Shown: positions 1-8,983 of the stretch, piece by piece
Layout: the number at the start of each line of letters is the position of its first letter
How positions within the stretch are numbered: position 1 is the stretch's first letter
NCBI GenBank assembly: GCA_905182425.1
Contig: CAJJBP010000009.1
Coordinates: 1-64,000, forward strand
DNA from: an uncultured Planktomarina sp.
Lineage (GTDB): Bacteria > Pseudomonadota > Alphaproteobacteria > Rhodobacterales > Rhodobacteraceae
Direction of reading: 5' to 3'
DNA: 64,000 nt
Notes under the pieces: model-generated
What the model was told of the DNA's origin: nothing
The model's database searches: none
The model's input: only the letters and a program-made list of their open reading frames with translations
Translations under genes and position numbers: made by a program

Positions 1-2
1 CT

Positions 3-435
3 CTCCACGTGGCAGGTTGCACTGGATCTACCTCTGAACGAACAGTTCAATCTCTTTACGGACTTGCCGACAGCGCAATGTTGGACATGGGAGATTTTGC
101 AGGTGGATTAATGAAGTACCTAGCTCGAAACCCAGTCCCACGAACTCACGATTGGCGGTGGCATTGGTAAAATCACAAAGTTAGCACAGGGTGCTAGAGA
201 TCTCCACTCTGGACGCAGTCAGGTTGATTTTATAGCCCTGGCTAATGTAATGGGTCAACCGAATTTAATGAAAGTGAATTCAGCCCTAGAGGCCTATAGC
301 TTAGCCGGTCCTGATATGGCCAGATGGGCCGCCAAAGAAAGCCTAATTACATGCAAATCTTTGTTGAAAGGGTCATTAATTGATGTAGATTGCGTGGTTA
401 TTGATCGCGGTGGCAAAATATTGGCTCGCACATGA
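3..435 (+). CDS. cbiD: CbiD, cobalt-precorrin-5B C1-methyltransferase, 3' part, frameshifted
   Basis: C-terminal part of CbiD, the SAM-dependent C1-methyltransferase of the corrin ring pathway; the 5' end lies outside the window. From position 3 the frame reads a CbiD-like segment (AGCTGSTSER, MGDFAGGLMKYL, NPVP). After an apparent extra A near 143 the next frame continues with IGKITKLAQGARDLHSGRSQ and ends at the TGA at 433-435. Without that base the junction reads PVPRLTIGGGIGK, so both halves are conserved and the break looks like a one-base insertion. The stop overlaps the cobK start as ATGA, indicating translational coupling within a cobalamin operon. The family call is firm. Whether the gene is intact in the organism is open. 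Confidence 0.85.
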
Positions 436-1166
436 CTATCCTTCTGTTGGCTGGGACGGGAGAGGGAAGGGCACTGGCGAAATTTTGTGCAATGGCCAAA
501 TTACCTGTAATTGCAAGTCTTGCAGGTGTAACAAGAAACCCACTGAGTCTAGATATACCAACCAGAAGCGGTGGATTTGGTGATGCAGCGGGTTTTAAGC
601 AGTATCTGAAGTCGAAAAATATTACAGCAATATTAGATGCAACGCATCCATTTGCGCATCGGATCACCCAACGCTCATTTGATATTGCCAAAGAAATGGG
701 TATCCCATTTTTACTTTTCGAACGGCCCGCCTGGACGCCCAGAGTCAATGACCGCTGGATTGGTATCACCAACGAGTCCGAGGCCGCACGGTACATTCCG
801 CCTGGAAGCAAGGTTTTTTTAGCAACTGGTCGCCAGAGCTTACTGAAGTTCAAAAATTTGGACAATTCCGAAGTGATTTGTCGGCAGATAGAACCTCCAA
901 AGTCGTCATTTCCTTGGCCTAACGGGCGTTTTCATGTTGGAACCCCACCCTTTTCGGAGATCGAAGAGATATCATTATTTAAAACACTCTCTATCGACTT
1001 TCTTGTTGTGAAAAATGCGGGGGGCGTTGCGAGCCGCACTAAACTTGATGCAGCAAGAGCACTTGGCATTACAGTACTTATGCTTGCTCGACCAAAACAC
1101 AGTGGGGCGTTAACGGTTACTTCAATCGCAGATGCGCAATCCTGGTTGAATAAACGCAAGTTTTAA
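432..1166 (+). CDS. cobK: Precorrin-6A reductase
   Basis: CobK/CbiJ family protein of 244 aa, a usual length. It reduces precorrin-6A (or the cobalt form) with NADPH in cytoplasmic corrin synthesis. Visible marks are the N-terminal nucleotide-binding LLLAGTGEGRALA (residues 3-15), the family motif DATHPFAHRIT (about 69-79), LATGRQSL (about 129-136) and VVKNAGG near the C-terminus. The start overlaps the cbiD stop (ATGA), so the two are probably cotranscribed. No clear terminator follows. I see no frame defect. Confidence 0.93.
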   Translation: MTILLLAGTGEGRALAKFCAMAKLPVIASLAGVTRNPLSLDIPTRSGGFGDAAGFKQYLKSKNITAILDATHPFAHRITQRSFDIAKEMGIPFLLFERPAWTPRVNDRWIGITNESEAARYIPPGSKVFLATGRQSLLKFKNLDNSEVICRQIEPPKSSFPWPNGRFHVGTPPFSEIEEISLFKTLSIDFLVVKNAGGVASRTKLDAARALGITVLMLARPKHSGALTVTSIADAQSWLNKRKF

Positions 1167-1697
1167 AACTAGCACTGCGATCTAATATCAAATAATTTTT
1201 TAAGTAGATTAACATCTAAAAATTTACATTATTATTCTCAAATCACGAACAGTTCCGCCATTATCTAAATCCATATTAGTTTATAATACTGTTTCAGACC
1301 TTAGTTAGTCTAAAGGTTTCGGTTCGCTCAAATCCAGGAAATTATACATAGTGTTAAACAGCAGAGTTTACGAGTGATGGATGTTATGACGAGAAGACTT
1401 CTCAATTATGGCACCTAGTTAAAGTTATTAGAACCACAGGGGCAGAAAGTTTTATGGAATGTCTTAAACCATTTTTATCAACTATAGATGTGTGGGCTTT
1501 TCAAGCGCTTCGGTGCTAGAGTATGTTCTCGGATGGATGTTTAGAAATTAGCTTTTATTACAATTTATTGCTTTCTAAAAAGTAATGTTTCAATAAAAAA
1601 ATTCAAAGATTTAGCTTTTCGCTGAAGCCATACAGAGACGTTGCAGCATCTATATTAAAGGCATACTAGGATAGTGAAAATTGCAGAAAGAGTAATT
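1167..1697. other. Non-coding, AT-rich gap after cobK
   Basis: About 530 bases without a convincing gene. Reading frames are short and lack ribosome binding sites. There is a weak AGAC...GTCT hairpin near 1297-1312, but it is not followed by a T-run. I see no riboswitch, tRNA or repeat. It could contain decayed coding sequence, but I could not recognise any. Confidence 0.5.
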
Positions 1698-2366
1698 ATG
1701 ACACGAGTATTAAATTCAGAAAGTAAAATGCCTGAGAGTGGGGAAGTCCGAGCCGCAATTATATTTCTACACGGATACGGAGCAAACGGAGCAGATTTAT
1801 TGGGTATAGCGGACGTATTAGCGGAGCATTTACCAGACACTATGTTTTTAGCGCCCGACGCACCTGAAACCACAGCTAATTCTTCAATGGCTTTGCAATG
1901 GTTTCCTATCCCATGGATTGATGGATCTTCTGAAGAAGACGCTGCTCAGGGTTTGCGCAGTGCGACGCTAGATTTAAACGCATATTTAGACGGTGTAATG
2001 GTAGATTATGACCTACTTCCAGAACAAGTTATTTTATTTGGATTTTCCCAAGGGACAATGATGGCGTTGCATGTAGCTCCACGCCGCGATGATCCAGTAG
2101 CAGGGGTTGTCGCATTTTCTGGGCGCCTTTTGGAACCTGAACTATTGGTAGACGAAGTTGCTTCGCATGTGCCAATCCTTTTGTTGCATGGGGATGCAGA
2201 CGAGGTTGTTCCAATTGCATCCCTTCCCAAGGCGGCGGAAGGTTTGCAAGCTGCAGGTTTCAAGGATGTTTTTGCGCATATCATGAAAGACACTGGCCAC
2301 GGTATAGCCCCCGATGGTTTGCAAGTGGCTTTAGCATTCATGCAACAACATTTAGGCATGGATTAA
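1698..2366 (+). CDS. Carboxylesterase/phospholipase-type alpha/beta hydrolase
   Basis: A 222-aa serine hydrolase of the phospholipase/carboxylesterase (YpfH/Abhydrolase_2) family, cytoplasmic, acting on short acyl esters. The nucleophile is the Ser of GFSQGTMMALH (about residue 117). The oxyanion region is IFLHGYGANGADL near the N-terminus. The Asp is in HGDADEVVP and the His in DTGHGIAP. I place the start at the ATG at 1698 because an AGAAAGAG ribosome binding site sits at the right distance; an in-frame GTG at 1674 is less likely. The gene stands alone between a non-coding gap and the HNH gene. The substrate cannot be deduced. Confidence 0.85.
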   Translation: MTRVLNSESKMPESGEVRAAIIFLHGYGANGADLLGIADVLAEHLPDTMFLAPDAPETTANSSMALQWFPIPWIDGSSEEDAAQGLRSATLDLNAYLDGVMVDYDLLPEQVILFGFSQGTMMALHVAPRRDDPVAGVVAFSGRLLEPELLVDEVASHVPILLLHGDADEVVPIASLPKAAEGLQAAGFKDVFAHIMKDTGHGIAPDGLQVALAFMQQHLGMD

Positions 2367-2513
2367 CTTGGCCTATCTCAGAAACCACTAATTCTAGGGC
2401 TTGTGGGATCTGAAGCGCAAGATATAGTTATATCAGCCATCGATCGAGGCAGGCCTAGCGGCAGCTTCGAGCAGGTGGTCAGTTTTGTTTAGCTTGATGC
2501 GGGGGCCCAAGAT

Positions 2514-3099
2514 ATGCGAGAAGACTTTAGGACCGACTTTGTGCGGGAAGCTGTGAGCTTTAAACAAAAACCTGCACTGGTTCTAAATGCGGATTATCGA
2601 CCACTTTCGTATTATCCATTGTCGCTTTGGAGTTGGCAAGATGCCGTAAAGGCCGCATGGCTGGACCGCGTACAAATTGTTGCAGAGTATGATGACATAG
2701 TAAGGTCTCCCACAACTGAAATTAGAATTCCATCCGTTGTAGTTTTAAAAGATTATGTTAAGCCACGGAATTCTGTTGCTTTTACACGGTTTAATTTATT
2801 TCTAAGGGATGAGTTTTCGTGTCAGTATTGTAGTAGTCTCGGTGACCTGACCTTCGACCACGTTGTTCCACGTGCTCGCGGAGGGATCACCAGTTGGGAA
2901 AATGTAGTGGCGGCCTGTTCAAAATGTAACCTTAAAAAGGGTGCGCGTAGCCTAAAACAATGCGGAATGAACCTTAAACGCCCAATTCGTCGTCCTCAGG
3001 CTGAAGAATTACGAAATATTGGCAGAAAGTTTCCCCCAAATCATTTACATGATAGCTGGGTAGGATTTTTTATATTGGGATGCTGAGTTGTCAGCTTAA
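2514..3099 (+). CDS. HNH endonuclease family protein (C-terminal frameshift)
   Basis: An HNH-fold protein of about 190 aa, a type common as a stand-alone gene in Rhodobacteraceae. The zinc-finger/HNH core is visible: CQYC (about 103-106), FDHVVPRARGG (about 114-124), ENVVAACSKCN (about 128-138). As printed, translation stops at 3086 after SWVGFFILGC. Removing one G from the GG at 3063-3064 gives SWVDFLYWDAELSA with a stop at 3097-3099, which is the ending I would expect for this family. That corrected stop overlaps the stop of the convergent radical SAM gene inside TTAA. The biological role of these HNH proteins is not known; no restriction or phage genes are nearby. Confidence 0.8.
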
Positions 3100-4046
3100 G
3101 CCGAACACTTTGCACCTCCAAGAACACAGAATTTTGCGCAATAGCGGTGATTTAAAAAGACATCTTTTTCAGCATCCTCCAAGGTATTACCTAGTTCGAA
3201 AGCTTGACTATTCGTAATTAAGGTGCACGCTAATACAACGGGAGAATGAGCGCCTTTTCGTTTCACCACCATCCTTGAAGATGCACACATCAAATCATCC
3301 GGCCTCTGTCCTAACACATCCCAACATCCAGTTGTTATTTCTGGCACATCTGAAGTGTCATCCATTTCGGGAAATAAAACCGTCTGAGAGCGGTCGTTGG
3401 AGTCAATATTGTATAGTCGCGTGGCGAACAATACTCCAAAACCTGCTCTAGATACTGCATCGTCTTCGCCCCAGATTGTTCTCCCTGCTACTGCCATTTT
3501 TATCTGATTATCTCTTAACCAATCCATGCCTCGCAACGTTATTTCATAGCTTCCAGAGCCACGTTCTGCATCATGTTGTTCACGCCGGTAATGGTCCAAA
3601 GATACCCGCAATGTCAGTTTACCAGCAAATTCTTGATTCAAATTATTAAGTTCTTTTTTGACCGATTTCCGCATCATCGGCAACATTGCGTTAGTTAAAA
3701 TCAAAACGCTATACCCAGCTTTTAGACATAGTCTGGCCATTTCGGCCATATTAGGATTCATAAATGGTTCCCCACCCGTAAAACCAATCTCTTGTATGGG
3801 CCAATTGCGCTCAGCGACCTGTTTTAGATAATTTTCTACATCGTCACTACCCATATAGGCCAAAGCGTCATTGGTAGGACTACTTTCTATATAACAGTTT
3901 ACACATGTGATATTGCATAATGTTCCAGTATTGAACCACAACGTTTCTGGATGTGTTAAAGCCACTGTAGCTCGAGTATCACCCTTTGCGGTTAAAATAG
4001 GGTCTAAAAACTTTTTGGTAGATTCACCGGTAAATTTGGAGTTCAT
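3096..4046 (-). CDS. Radical SAM protein of unknown substrate
   Basis: A 316-aa radical SAM enzyme. The SAM/[4Fe-4S] motif is CNITCVNCYIESSP (about residues 43-56), followed by GFTGGEPFMNP (the GGE motif, about 88-98). C-terminal cysteines in GCWDV, LMCASS, VVLACTL and HRYCAKFCVLGGAKCSA suggest ligands for an auxiliary cluster, as in SPASM-like enzymes. No carrier peptide, peptidase or cofactor pathway gene lies next to it. The only neighbours are the convergent HNH gene and the divergent zwf operon. I recognise the superfamily but not a characterised function. Confidence 0.85.
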   Translation of the reverse strand: MNSKFTGESTKKFLDPILTAKGDTRATVALTHPETLWFNTGTLCNITCVNCYIESSPTNDALAYMGSDDVENYLKQVAERNWPIQEIGFTGGEPFMNPNMAEMARLCLKAGYSVLILTNAMLPMMRKSVKKELNNLNQEFAGKLTLRVSLDHYRREQHDAERGSGSYEITLRGMDWLRDNQIKMAVAGRTIWGEDDAVSRAGFGVLFATRLYNIDSNDRSQTVLFPEMDDTSDVPEITTGCWDVLGQRPDDLMCASSRMVVKRKGAHSPVVLACTLITNSQAFELGNTLEDAEKDVFLNHRYCAKFCVLGGAKCSA

Positions 4047-4185
4047 TAATTTTAACTTTCAATTTAGTTGTTGACTGTAGAATTTGTTAGCAATCGAGCG
4101 ATGATTGCATGACTTTGAAAGTATCTTGAGGCATTTGTTCATTCCACTAGACTCCTAGACAGCACAACGAAGTCAATGTAAACCT

Positions 4186-4201
4186 TTGTTAGCGCAAACA
4201 A
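4186..4201. promoter_or_regulatory. Candidate LacI-family operator upstream of zwf
   Basis: A 16-bp near-palindrome, TTGTTAGCGCAAACAA, centred on GCGC with one mismatched pair. This is the usual shape of a LacI/GalR-family site. It lies just upstream of the zwf ribosome binding site, where a bound repressor could block the zwf-pgl-pgi transcript. No LacI-type regulator is encoded in the window. Confidence 0.5.
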
Positions 4202-4224
4202 TTAATGAATTTAAGGATACTAAA

Positions 4225-5676
4225 ATGGTTTCTCGCATAATTCCTGTTGATCCATTTGACCTGATAATTTTTGGTGGCACCGGAGATCTTGCTCGACGCA
4301 AAATTCTGCCAGGGTTGTTCAGGAGGTTTTGTGCAGGTCAAATGCCCAATAATGCCCGTATCATAGGCGCTGCACGTTCCACGTTATCAGCAGAACAATA
4401 TAAGGCTCAAATTGGAACTGCCATTTCTGAATTCGGTAATGTTACGGGAAATCAAGCCAAACAGCTAAACGCATTTTTGGCGCAGTTAGATTACGTAAAA
4501 ATAGATGTAAAGGGTGAAGACGGCTGGAGAAATTTAGCAAGTAAAGTCCGCAAGAACTTCGTTAACGCCCATTATTTCTCGGTCGCGCCATCATTATTTG
4601 GGGATATTGCCAAGCGCCTTAATCACTGGCAAATAGCAACTCCAGATTCTAGAATTGTTGTCGAAAAACCGTTCGGCCGGGATCTGGAAAGCTCCCAAAA
4701 GTTAAATGCATCTCTGGCGGCGCAGTTTGATGAGGGGCAAATTTACCGCATCGATCACTATCTTGGCAAAGAAACCGTTCAAAATTTGATGGCTGTTCGT
4801 TTTGGAAACGTTTTATTTGAGCCACTTTGGAACGCACAGTACATTGATCATATTCAAATTACTGTAGCTGAAACTGTTGGTGTAGGTGGCCGGGGCGCCT
4901 ATTATGATACCTCTGGAGCAATGCGGGACATGGTTCAAAACCACTTGATGCAATTGCTGTGTTTGATTGCAATGGAGCCACCAGCACGTTTTGATCCAGA
5001 CGCGGTACGTGACGAAAAACTTAAAGTAATTCGCGCTTTAGGTGATGTTAAGCCCCATGAGATTGTTCGCGGTCAGTACGATGGTGCTTTGGACGCGCAG
5101 AGCTACCGGCAAGATGTAGAAAATCCTCGCAGCTTCACTGAGAGCTATCTATGTTTAAAGGCACATATTGAAAATTGGCGCTGGTCTGGAGTACCTTTTT
5201 ACCTCCGAACCGGCAAGAAGCTTAAAGAGCGCTCGTCGGAAATAGCAATTGTGTTTAAAAAATTACCACACTCAATTTTTAAAGATTCAGGCGAAGCCAA
5301 AAATAACGTATTAGCAATCCGGCTTCAACCCAACGAGGGCATGACAATGGATGTTACAATTAAAGAACCCGGACCCGGCGGAATGCGGCTGATACAGCTT
5401 CCGTTAGACATGACCTTTTCAGAAGTATTAGGTGATACGGCCCATGATGCGCCGGATGCCTATGAACGTCTCATAATGGATGTAATACGTGGCAACCAAA
5501 CCCTATTTATGCGTGGCGACGAAGTTGAAGCCGCATGGACATGGACGGATCCAATTATCAATGCATGGGAGGCACGTAATGACGTTCCAAAAATATATGA
5601 AACTGGTAGCTCAGGGCCTGATGATGCCAACTTATTGATGGACAGAGATGGACGTCAGTGGAGAGATATTACTTAA
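4225..5676 (+). CDS. zwf: Glucose-6-phosphate 1-dehydrogenase
   Basis: Oxidises glucose-6-phosphate to 6-phosphogluconolactone with NADP, at the entry to the pentose phosphate and Entner-Doudoroff routes. The 483 aa match the family. The nucleotide-binding IIFGGTGDLARRKILPGL is near residues 12-29 and the active-site RIDHYLGKETVQNL near 172-185. I chose the ATG at 4225 because AAGGAT precedes it at proper distance; a TTG at 4186 would add 13 residues and overlap the putative operator. The stop overlaps the pgl start (TAATG), so zwf, pgl and pgi form one operon. Confidence 0.96.
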   Translation: MVSRIIPVDPFDLIIFGGTGDLARRKILPGLFRRFCAGQMPNNARIIGAARSTLSAEQYKAQIGTAISEFGNVTGNQAKQLNAFLAQLDYVKIDVKGEDGWRNLASKVRKNFVNAHYFSVAPSLFGDIAKRLNHWQIATPDSRIVVEKPFGRDLESSQKLNASLAAQFDEGQIYRIDHYLGKETVQNLMAVRFGNVLFEPLWNAQYIDHIQITVAETVGVGGRGAYYDTSGAMRDMVQNHLMQLLCLIAMEPPARFDPDAVRDEKLKVIRALGDVKPHEIVRGQYDGALDAQSYRQDVENPRSFTESYLCLKAHIENWRWSGVPFYLRTGKKLKERSSEIAIVFKKLPHSIFKDSGEAKNNVLAIRLQPNEGMTMDVTIKEPGPGGMRLIQLPLDMTFSEVLGDTAHDAPDAYERLIMDVIRGNQTLFMRGDEVEAAWTWTDPIINAWEARNDVPKIYETGSSGPDDANLLMDRDGRQWRDIT

Positions 5677-6353
5677 TGCAAATCAAAGTTTACAAACAGA
5701 AAGCTGATTTAATGCGCGCGCTAGCGGTTAGAGTTGCTTCTGAATTGGATCAGGTGATATCCCAAAAGGGGCGGGCGACTTTGGCTGTTCCAGGAGGGAC
5801 AACCCCAGCGGATTTTTTTAAAATCCTAAGTACTACGGATTTAAATTGGGCGCATATTTCAGTGACCTTAACAGATGAGCGTTGGGTGCCAATCGAAAGC
5901 GTTCAATCAAATACCGGGCTCATTCAAAAGTGTTTGTTGGTTAAAAAAGCTAAAAACGCCAATTATATTGGCTTATATGAAAGCGGTGTTACTCCTGCTG
6001 AAGGGGCGTTGATTTTATCAACGCGTGTAGACCAATATTTGCCAATTGATGTATTGGTGTTGGGAATGGGCGAAGATATGCATACGGCATCTCTTTTTCC
6101 GGGTGCTGCGGAACTAGCTGCCGCGCAAGAAAGTGGTGCGCCTTCCGTTGTAGCAATAAATCCAGTTGGAAATGAGTTTGAACAGAGGATTAGTTTGAGT
6201 TCGAGAGCTCTACTAACAGCCTCGCATACTCATGTTTTAATTATTGGGAGTACCAAAAAAGTTGCTTTGGCGAAAGCTCAAAATTCTTCGATCAGCATTG
6301 CACCAATTGCACAATTTTTACCTAAAGCTACGGTGCATTGGTGTGATAAATAG
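5676..6353 (+). CDS. pgl: 6-phosphogluconolactonase
   Basis: Hydrolyses 6-phosphogluconolactone, the product of the upstream zwf enzyme. The 225 aa are typical of the SugarP isomerase/DevB-type family. Motifs are AVPGGTTPADFF (about 37-48), LTDERWVP (about 65-72) and GMGEDMHTASLFPGA (about 125-139). The start ATG shares its A with the zwf stop (TAATG). The next gene, pgi, begins 12 bases after the stop. Confidence 0.95.
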   Translation: MQIKVYKQKADLMRALAVRVASELDQVISQKGRATLAVPGGTTPADFFKILSTTDLNWAHISVTLTDERWVPIESVQSNTGLIQKCLLVKKAKNANYIGLYESGVTPAEGALILSTRVDQYLPIDVLVLGMGEDMHTASLFPGAAELAAAQESGAPSVVAINPVGNEFEQRISLSSRALLTASHTHVLIIGSTKKVALAKAQNSSISIAPIAQFLPKATVHWCDK

Positions 6354-6365
6354 GAACTTTTTATC

Positions 6366-7961
6366 ATGTTTTTAGAATTAAAATCAAAATGGAAAGACGT
6401 CAAGTCGCGCAAGATATTATCCTTAATTGATCGACAACGCGTCAACAACTTTTCTATTCAAACAAATGGTTTATTTTTTGACTATTCTAAAACAAATATT
6501 GATGAAGATACTCTTGGGCTCCTGTTGGACTTGTTAAAAAAATCTAGTTTTCACGAAAAGCGCGAAGCCATGTTTTCTGGAAAGAAAATTAATATTACCG
6601 AAGACCGAGCGGTTCTACATACCGCGCTAAGGGCAGAAAATGGTCCCATTTTAATGGATGGCAAAGATATAATGCCAGCCGTGTTGGGTACGAGATTTCG
6701 AATGTTAAACTTTGCAGAAGCAATCAGAAATGGTGAGATTCAAGGTGAGGGTGGAAGATACACTGATGTTATCAATATAGGTATAGGAGGGTCTGATTTA
6801 GGCCCATCTATGGCTTATTTAGCACTGCGTCCGTATACTAACGGCCCGAAGTGTCATTTCGTAAGTAATGTTGACGGGGCGCATATCAATGACGTATTAG
6901 AAGGTCTAAATCCCAGAACAACTCTCGTAGTAGTGGCATCTAAGACGTTCAAAACTATTGAAACGCTAACTAATGCACAAACAGCACTTGACTGGATGGC
7001 CAAAAAGGTAGCGCGCCCTGCCGACAATTTTGTAGCCTTAAGCTCTTCAATGGGTAGGACGGCTCAATTTGGAATTAGTGCAGACCGTGTCTTTAGTTTT
7101 GAAGATTGGGTTGGAGGACGTTACTCGCTTTGGGGACCTATTGGTCTTAGTCTTGCTATTGCACTTGGTCGTGATGACTGGCTGTCATTTTTAGACGGTG
7201 CCGCATCAATGGATCGCCACTTTATTGCCACACCCGATGAAGATAACATTTGCATCATTCTCGCTCTAATTGGTATTTGGCACGCACAAATAGGAGGTTA
7301 CGCCACGCGAGCTGTGCTGCCGTACGAACAGCGCCTAGAAAGGTTGCCGGCTTACCTCCAGCAACTAGAAATGGAGTCGAATGGCAAGGCTGTCAAAATC
7401 GATGGGAATGATGTGGAAATTACTACAGGACCCGTGGTTTGGGGGACATCCGGAACCAATGGACAGCATGCTTTCTATCAACTGATCCATCAGGGTACGC
7501 AAATAATTCCCTGTGAATTTTTAATTGGTAAGCAGGGACATGAGCCTAACTTATGCCATCAGCATCGACTTTTGCAGGCTAATTGCTTGGCACAGTCACA
7601 AGCATTAATGGTGGGACGAAATCTTGATGACGCCCGCAAGATAGCATCCCTGAAAGGCTTTGTGGGAGATGAACTTGAGCGCCAAGCCCGTCACAGGGTG
7701 TTCAAAGGAAATAGACCATCAACAACATTAGTTTACGACAAGCTGACACCTGCCTGTTTAGGCCAAATTATCGCACTCTACGAGCACAGAGTATTTGTTG
7801 AGGGTGCTATCCTGGAGATCAATTCTTTTGACCAATGGGGTGTTGAATTGGGCAAAGAGCTTGCAACTGCTTTAGGTCCTGTTTTGATGGGAGAGAATGC
7901 AGGTGAAGGCAATGATGCGTCCACTGAGCATTTGGTGCAAATATTGCGTTCTAATAAATAA
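6366..7961 (+). CDS. pgi: Glucose-6-phosphate isomerase
   Basis: Interconverts glucose-6-phosphate and fructose-6-phosphate. The length, 531 aa, is normal for the long bacterial form. Signatures in order are NIGIGGSDLGPSMAYLAL (about 136-153), VVVASKTFKTIETLTN (about 186-201), the GGRYSLWGPIGLS signature (about 249-261), QQLEMESNGK (about 335-344) and GTNGQHAFYQLIHQGT (about 365-380). It is the third gene of the zwf-pgl-pgi operon, which feeds fructose-6-phosphate back into the Entner-Doudoroff/pentose phosphate cycle. A probable terminator follows at 8179-8222. Confidence 0.96.
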   Translation: MFLELKSKWKDVKSRKILSLIDRQRVNNFSIQTNGLFFDYSKTNIDEDTLGLLLDLLKKSSFHEKREAMFSGKKINITEDRAVLHTALRAENGPILMDGKDIMPAVLGTRFRMLNFAEAIRNGEIQGEGGRYTDVINIGIGGSDLGPSMAYLALRPYTNGPKCHFVSNVDGAHINDVLEGLNPRTTLVVVASKTFKTIETLTNAQTALDWMAKKVARPADNFVALSSSMGRTAQFGISADRVFSFEDWVGGRYSLWGPIGLSLAIALGRDDWLSFLDGAASMDRHFIATPDEDNICIILALIGIWHAQIGGYATRAVLPYEQRLERLPAYLQQLEMESNGKAVKIDGNDVEITTGPVVWGTSGTNGQHAFYQLIHQGTQIIPCEFLIGKQGHEPNLCHQHRLLQANCLAQSQALMVGRNLDDARKIASLKGFVGDELERQARHRVFKGNRPSTTLVYDKLTPACLGQIIALYEHRVFVEGAILEINSFDQWGVELGKELATALGPVLMGENAGEGNDASTEHLVQILRSNK

Positions 7962-8178
7962 ATCATTCATCTTTTGATTTCTGATATTTCTAGATCTGTG
8001 CCCATTTGAACAGCAAAGTGCCATCTTTGAGAGTATCTTCTTGCCGGCTTTACTTTTCGGCTGTTAATCGAAAGCCTGCGTAAAGATAGAACGTTGGTAA
8101 TTTGTGATCAAAATATCAGCTGGAAAGTAAGAGCATCTATTGGTGCTGAGTGATTAATAGGATCAAATGTTAAATAAA

Positions 8179-8222
8179 AAACACGGACATCTCAAAAATA
8201 ATAGAGGTGTGTTGTTTTTTTT
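8179..8222 (+). terminator. Probable Rho-independent terminator after pgi
   Basis: CATCTC (8188-8193) pairs with GAGGTG (8204-8209) with one G-U pair. An outer AACA/TGTT extension is separated by a small bulge, and a run of T follows to about 8222. It lies about 220 bases beyond the pgi stop. The rest of the 312-base gap 7962-8273 holds no gene that I can support. Confidence 0.5.
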
Positions 8223-8268
8223 CAGAAAGGAAGTCCGGCTGAATAAACAAATTTGTGACCAGCCGGAC
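8222..8268 (-). terminator. Probable terminator of the minus-strand hydrolase
   Basis: A perfect 9-bp inverted repeat GTCCGGCTG (8233-8241)/CAGCCGGAC (8260-8268) with an 18-base loop lies directly beyond the hydrolase stop. Read on the minus strand it is followed by a T-rich stretch (TTCCTTTCTG). The long loop is unusual for a terminator, so a protein-binding site is an alternative. Confidence 0.5.
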
Positions 8269-8273
8269 AACTG

Positions 8274-8927
8274 CTATCTCGTATTTTCAGTCAAACGGCG
8301 TCTTACGTAGGTTTGAACTGAATCAATCATTGGGTCCATGTGTTGATCCTCAAAAAAGTGACCTGCTTTTTCTACTTCTTCGTGTGTGATTGTTATCCCT
8401 TTCTGCTCGTGTAGCTTATTAACCAAACTCACAGTATCTTCAGGCGGTGCGACGCGGTCAGCGAGACCATTAATAATTAAGCCAGAAGCAGGGCAGGGTG
8501 CCAAAAAACTAAAATCATACATATTGGCTGGAGGGCTTACACTTATAAATCCAGTGATTTCGGGACGGCGCATTAAAAGTTGCATTCCTATCCAGGCACC
8601 AAAACTAAATCCGGCGACCCAGCAATGTTTTGAGTTTGTGTTCATGGACTGGAGATAATCTAATGCTGATGCCGCATCACTTAACTCACCTATACCTTGA
8701 TCATATTCACCCTGAGATCTACCTACCCCGCGAAAATTAAAGCGCAAGACGGTAAAACCCATATTGTAGAAAGCATAGTGAAGATTATAAACTACTTTGT
8801 TGTTCATTGTCCCGCCGAATTGAGGGTGCGGGTGCAAAACGATAGCAATCGGTGCATCTTTTGTTTTCTGTGGGTGGTAACGACCTTCGAGGCGGCCCTC
8901 TGGGCCGGGAAATATCACTTCAGGCAT
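8274..8927 (-). CDS. Conserved alpha/beta hydrolase next to the suf locus
   Basis: A 217-aa cytoplasmic alpha/beta hydrolase. It has HPHPQFGGTMNNKV near residues 32-45, the nucleophile elbow GFSFGAWIG (about 106-114), the Asp in GLADRVAPPED and the His in KAGHFFEDQH. The family is widespread in Alphaproteobacteria and poorly characterised; substrates are unknown. It is transcribed away from iscR, sharing the 180-base intergenic region with the ICE-like site, so iron-responsive control of this gene is also possible. Confidence 0.85.
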   Translation of the reverse strand: MPEVIFPGPEGRLEGRYHPQKTKDAPIAIVLHPHPQFGGTMNNKVVYNLHYAFYNMGFTVLRFNFRGVGRSQGEYDQGIGELSDAASALDYLQSMNTNSKHCWVAGFSFGAWIGMQLLMRRPEITGFISVSPPANMYDFSFLAPCPASGLIINGLADRVAPPEDTVSLVNKLHEQKGITITHEEVEKAGHFFEDQHMDPMIDSVQTYVRRRLTENTR

Positions 8928-8983
8928 TGCGTTCCTTTAGTAGTTTAGGGTCCCACATTGGCTTGACCTTCGCCAGGCCTCAG

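Noticed and set aside
398-865. 155-codon minus-strand frame
   Set aside because: Antisense to cobK with no recognisable product.
1297-1345. tRNA-like text (GGTTCG near a small hairpin)
   Set aside because: No acceptor, D or anticodon arms could be folded around it.
4186-4224. TTG start giving zwf 13 extra residues
   Set aside because: The ATG at 4225 has a good ribosome binding site, and the extension overlaps a palindromic operator.
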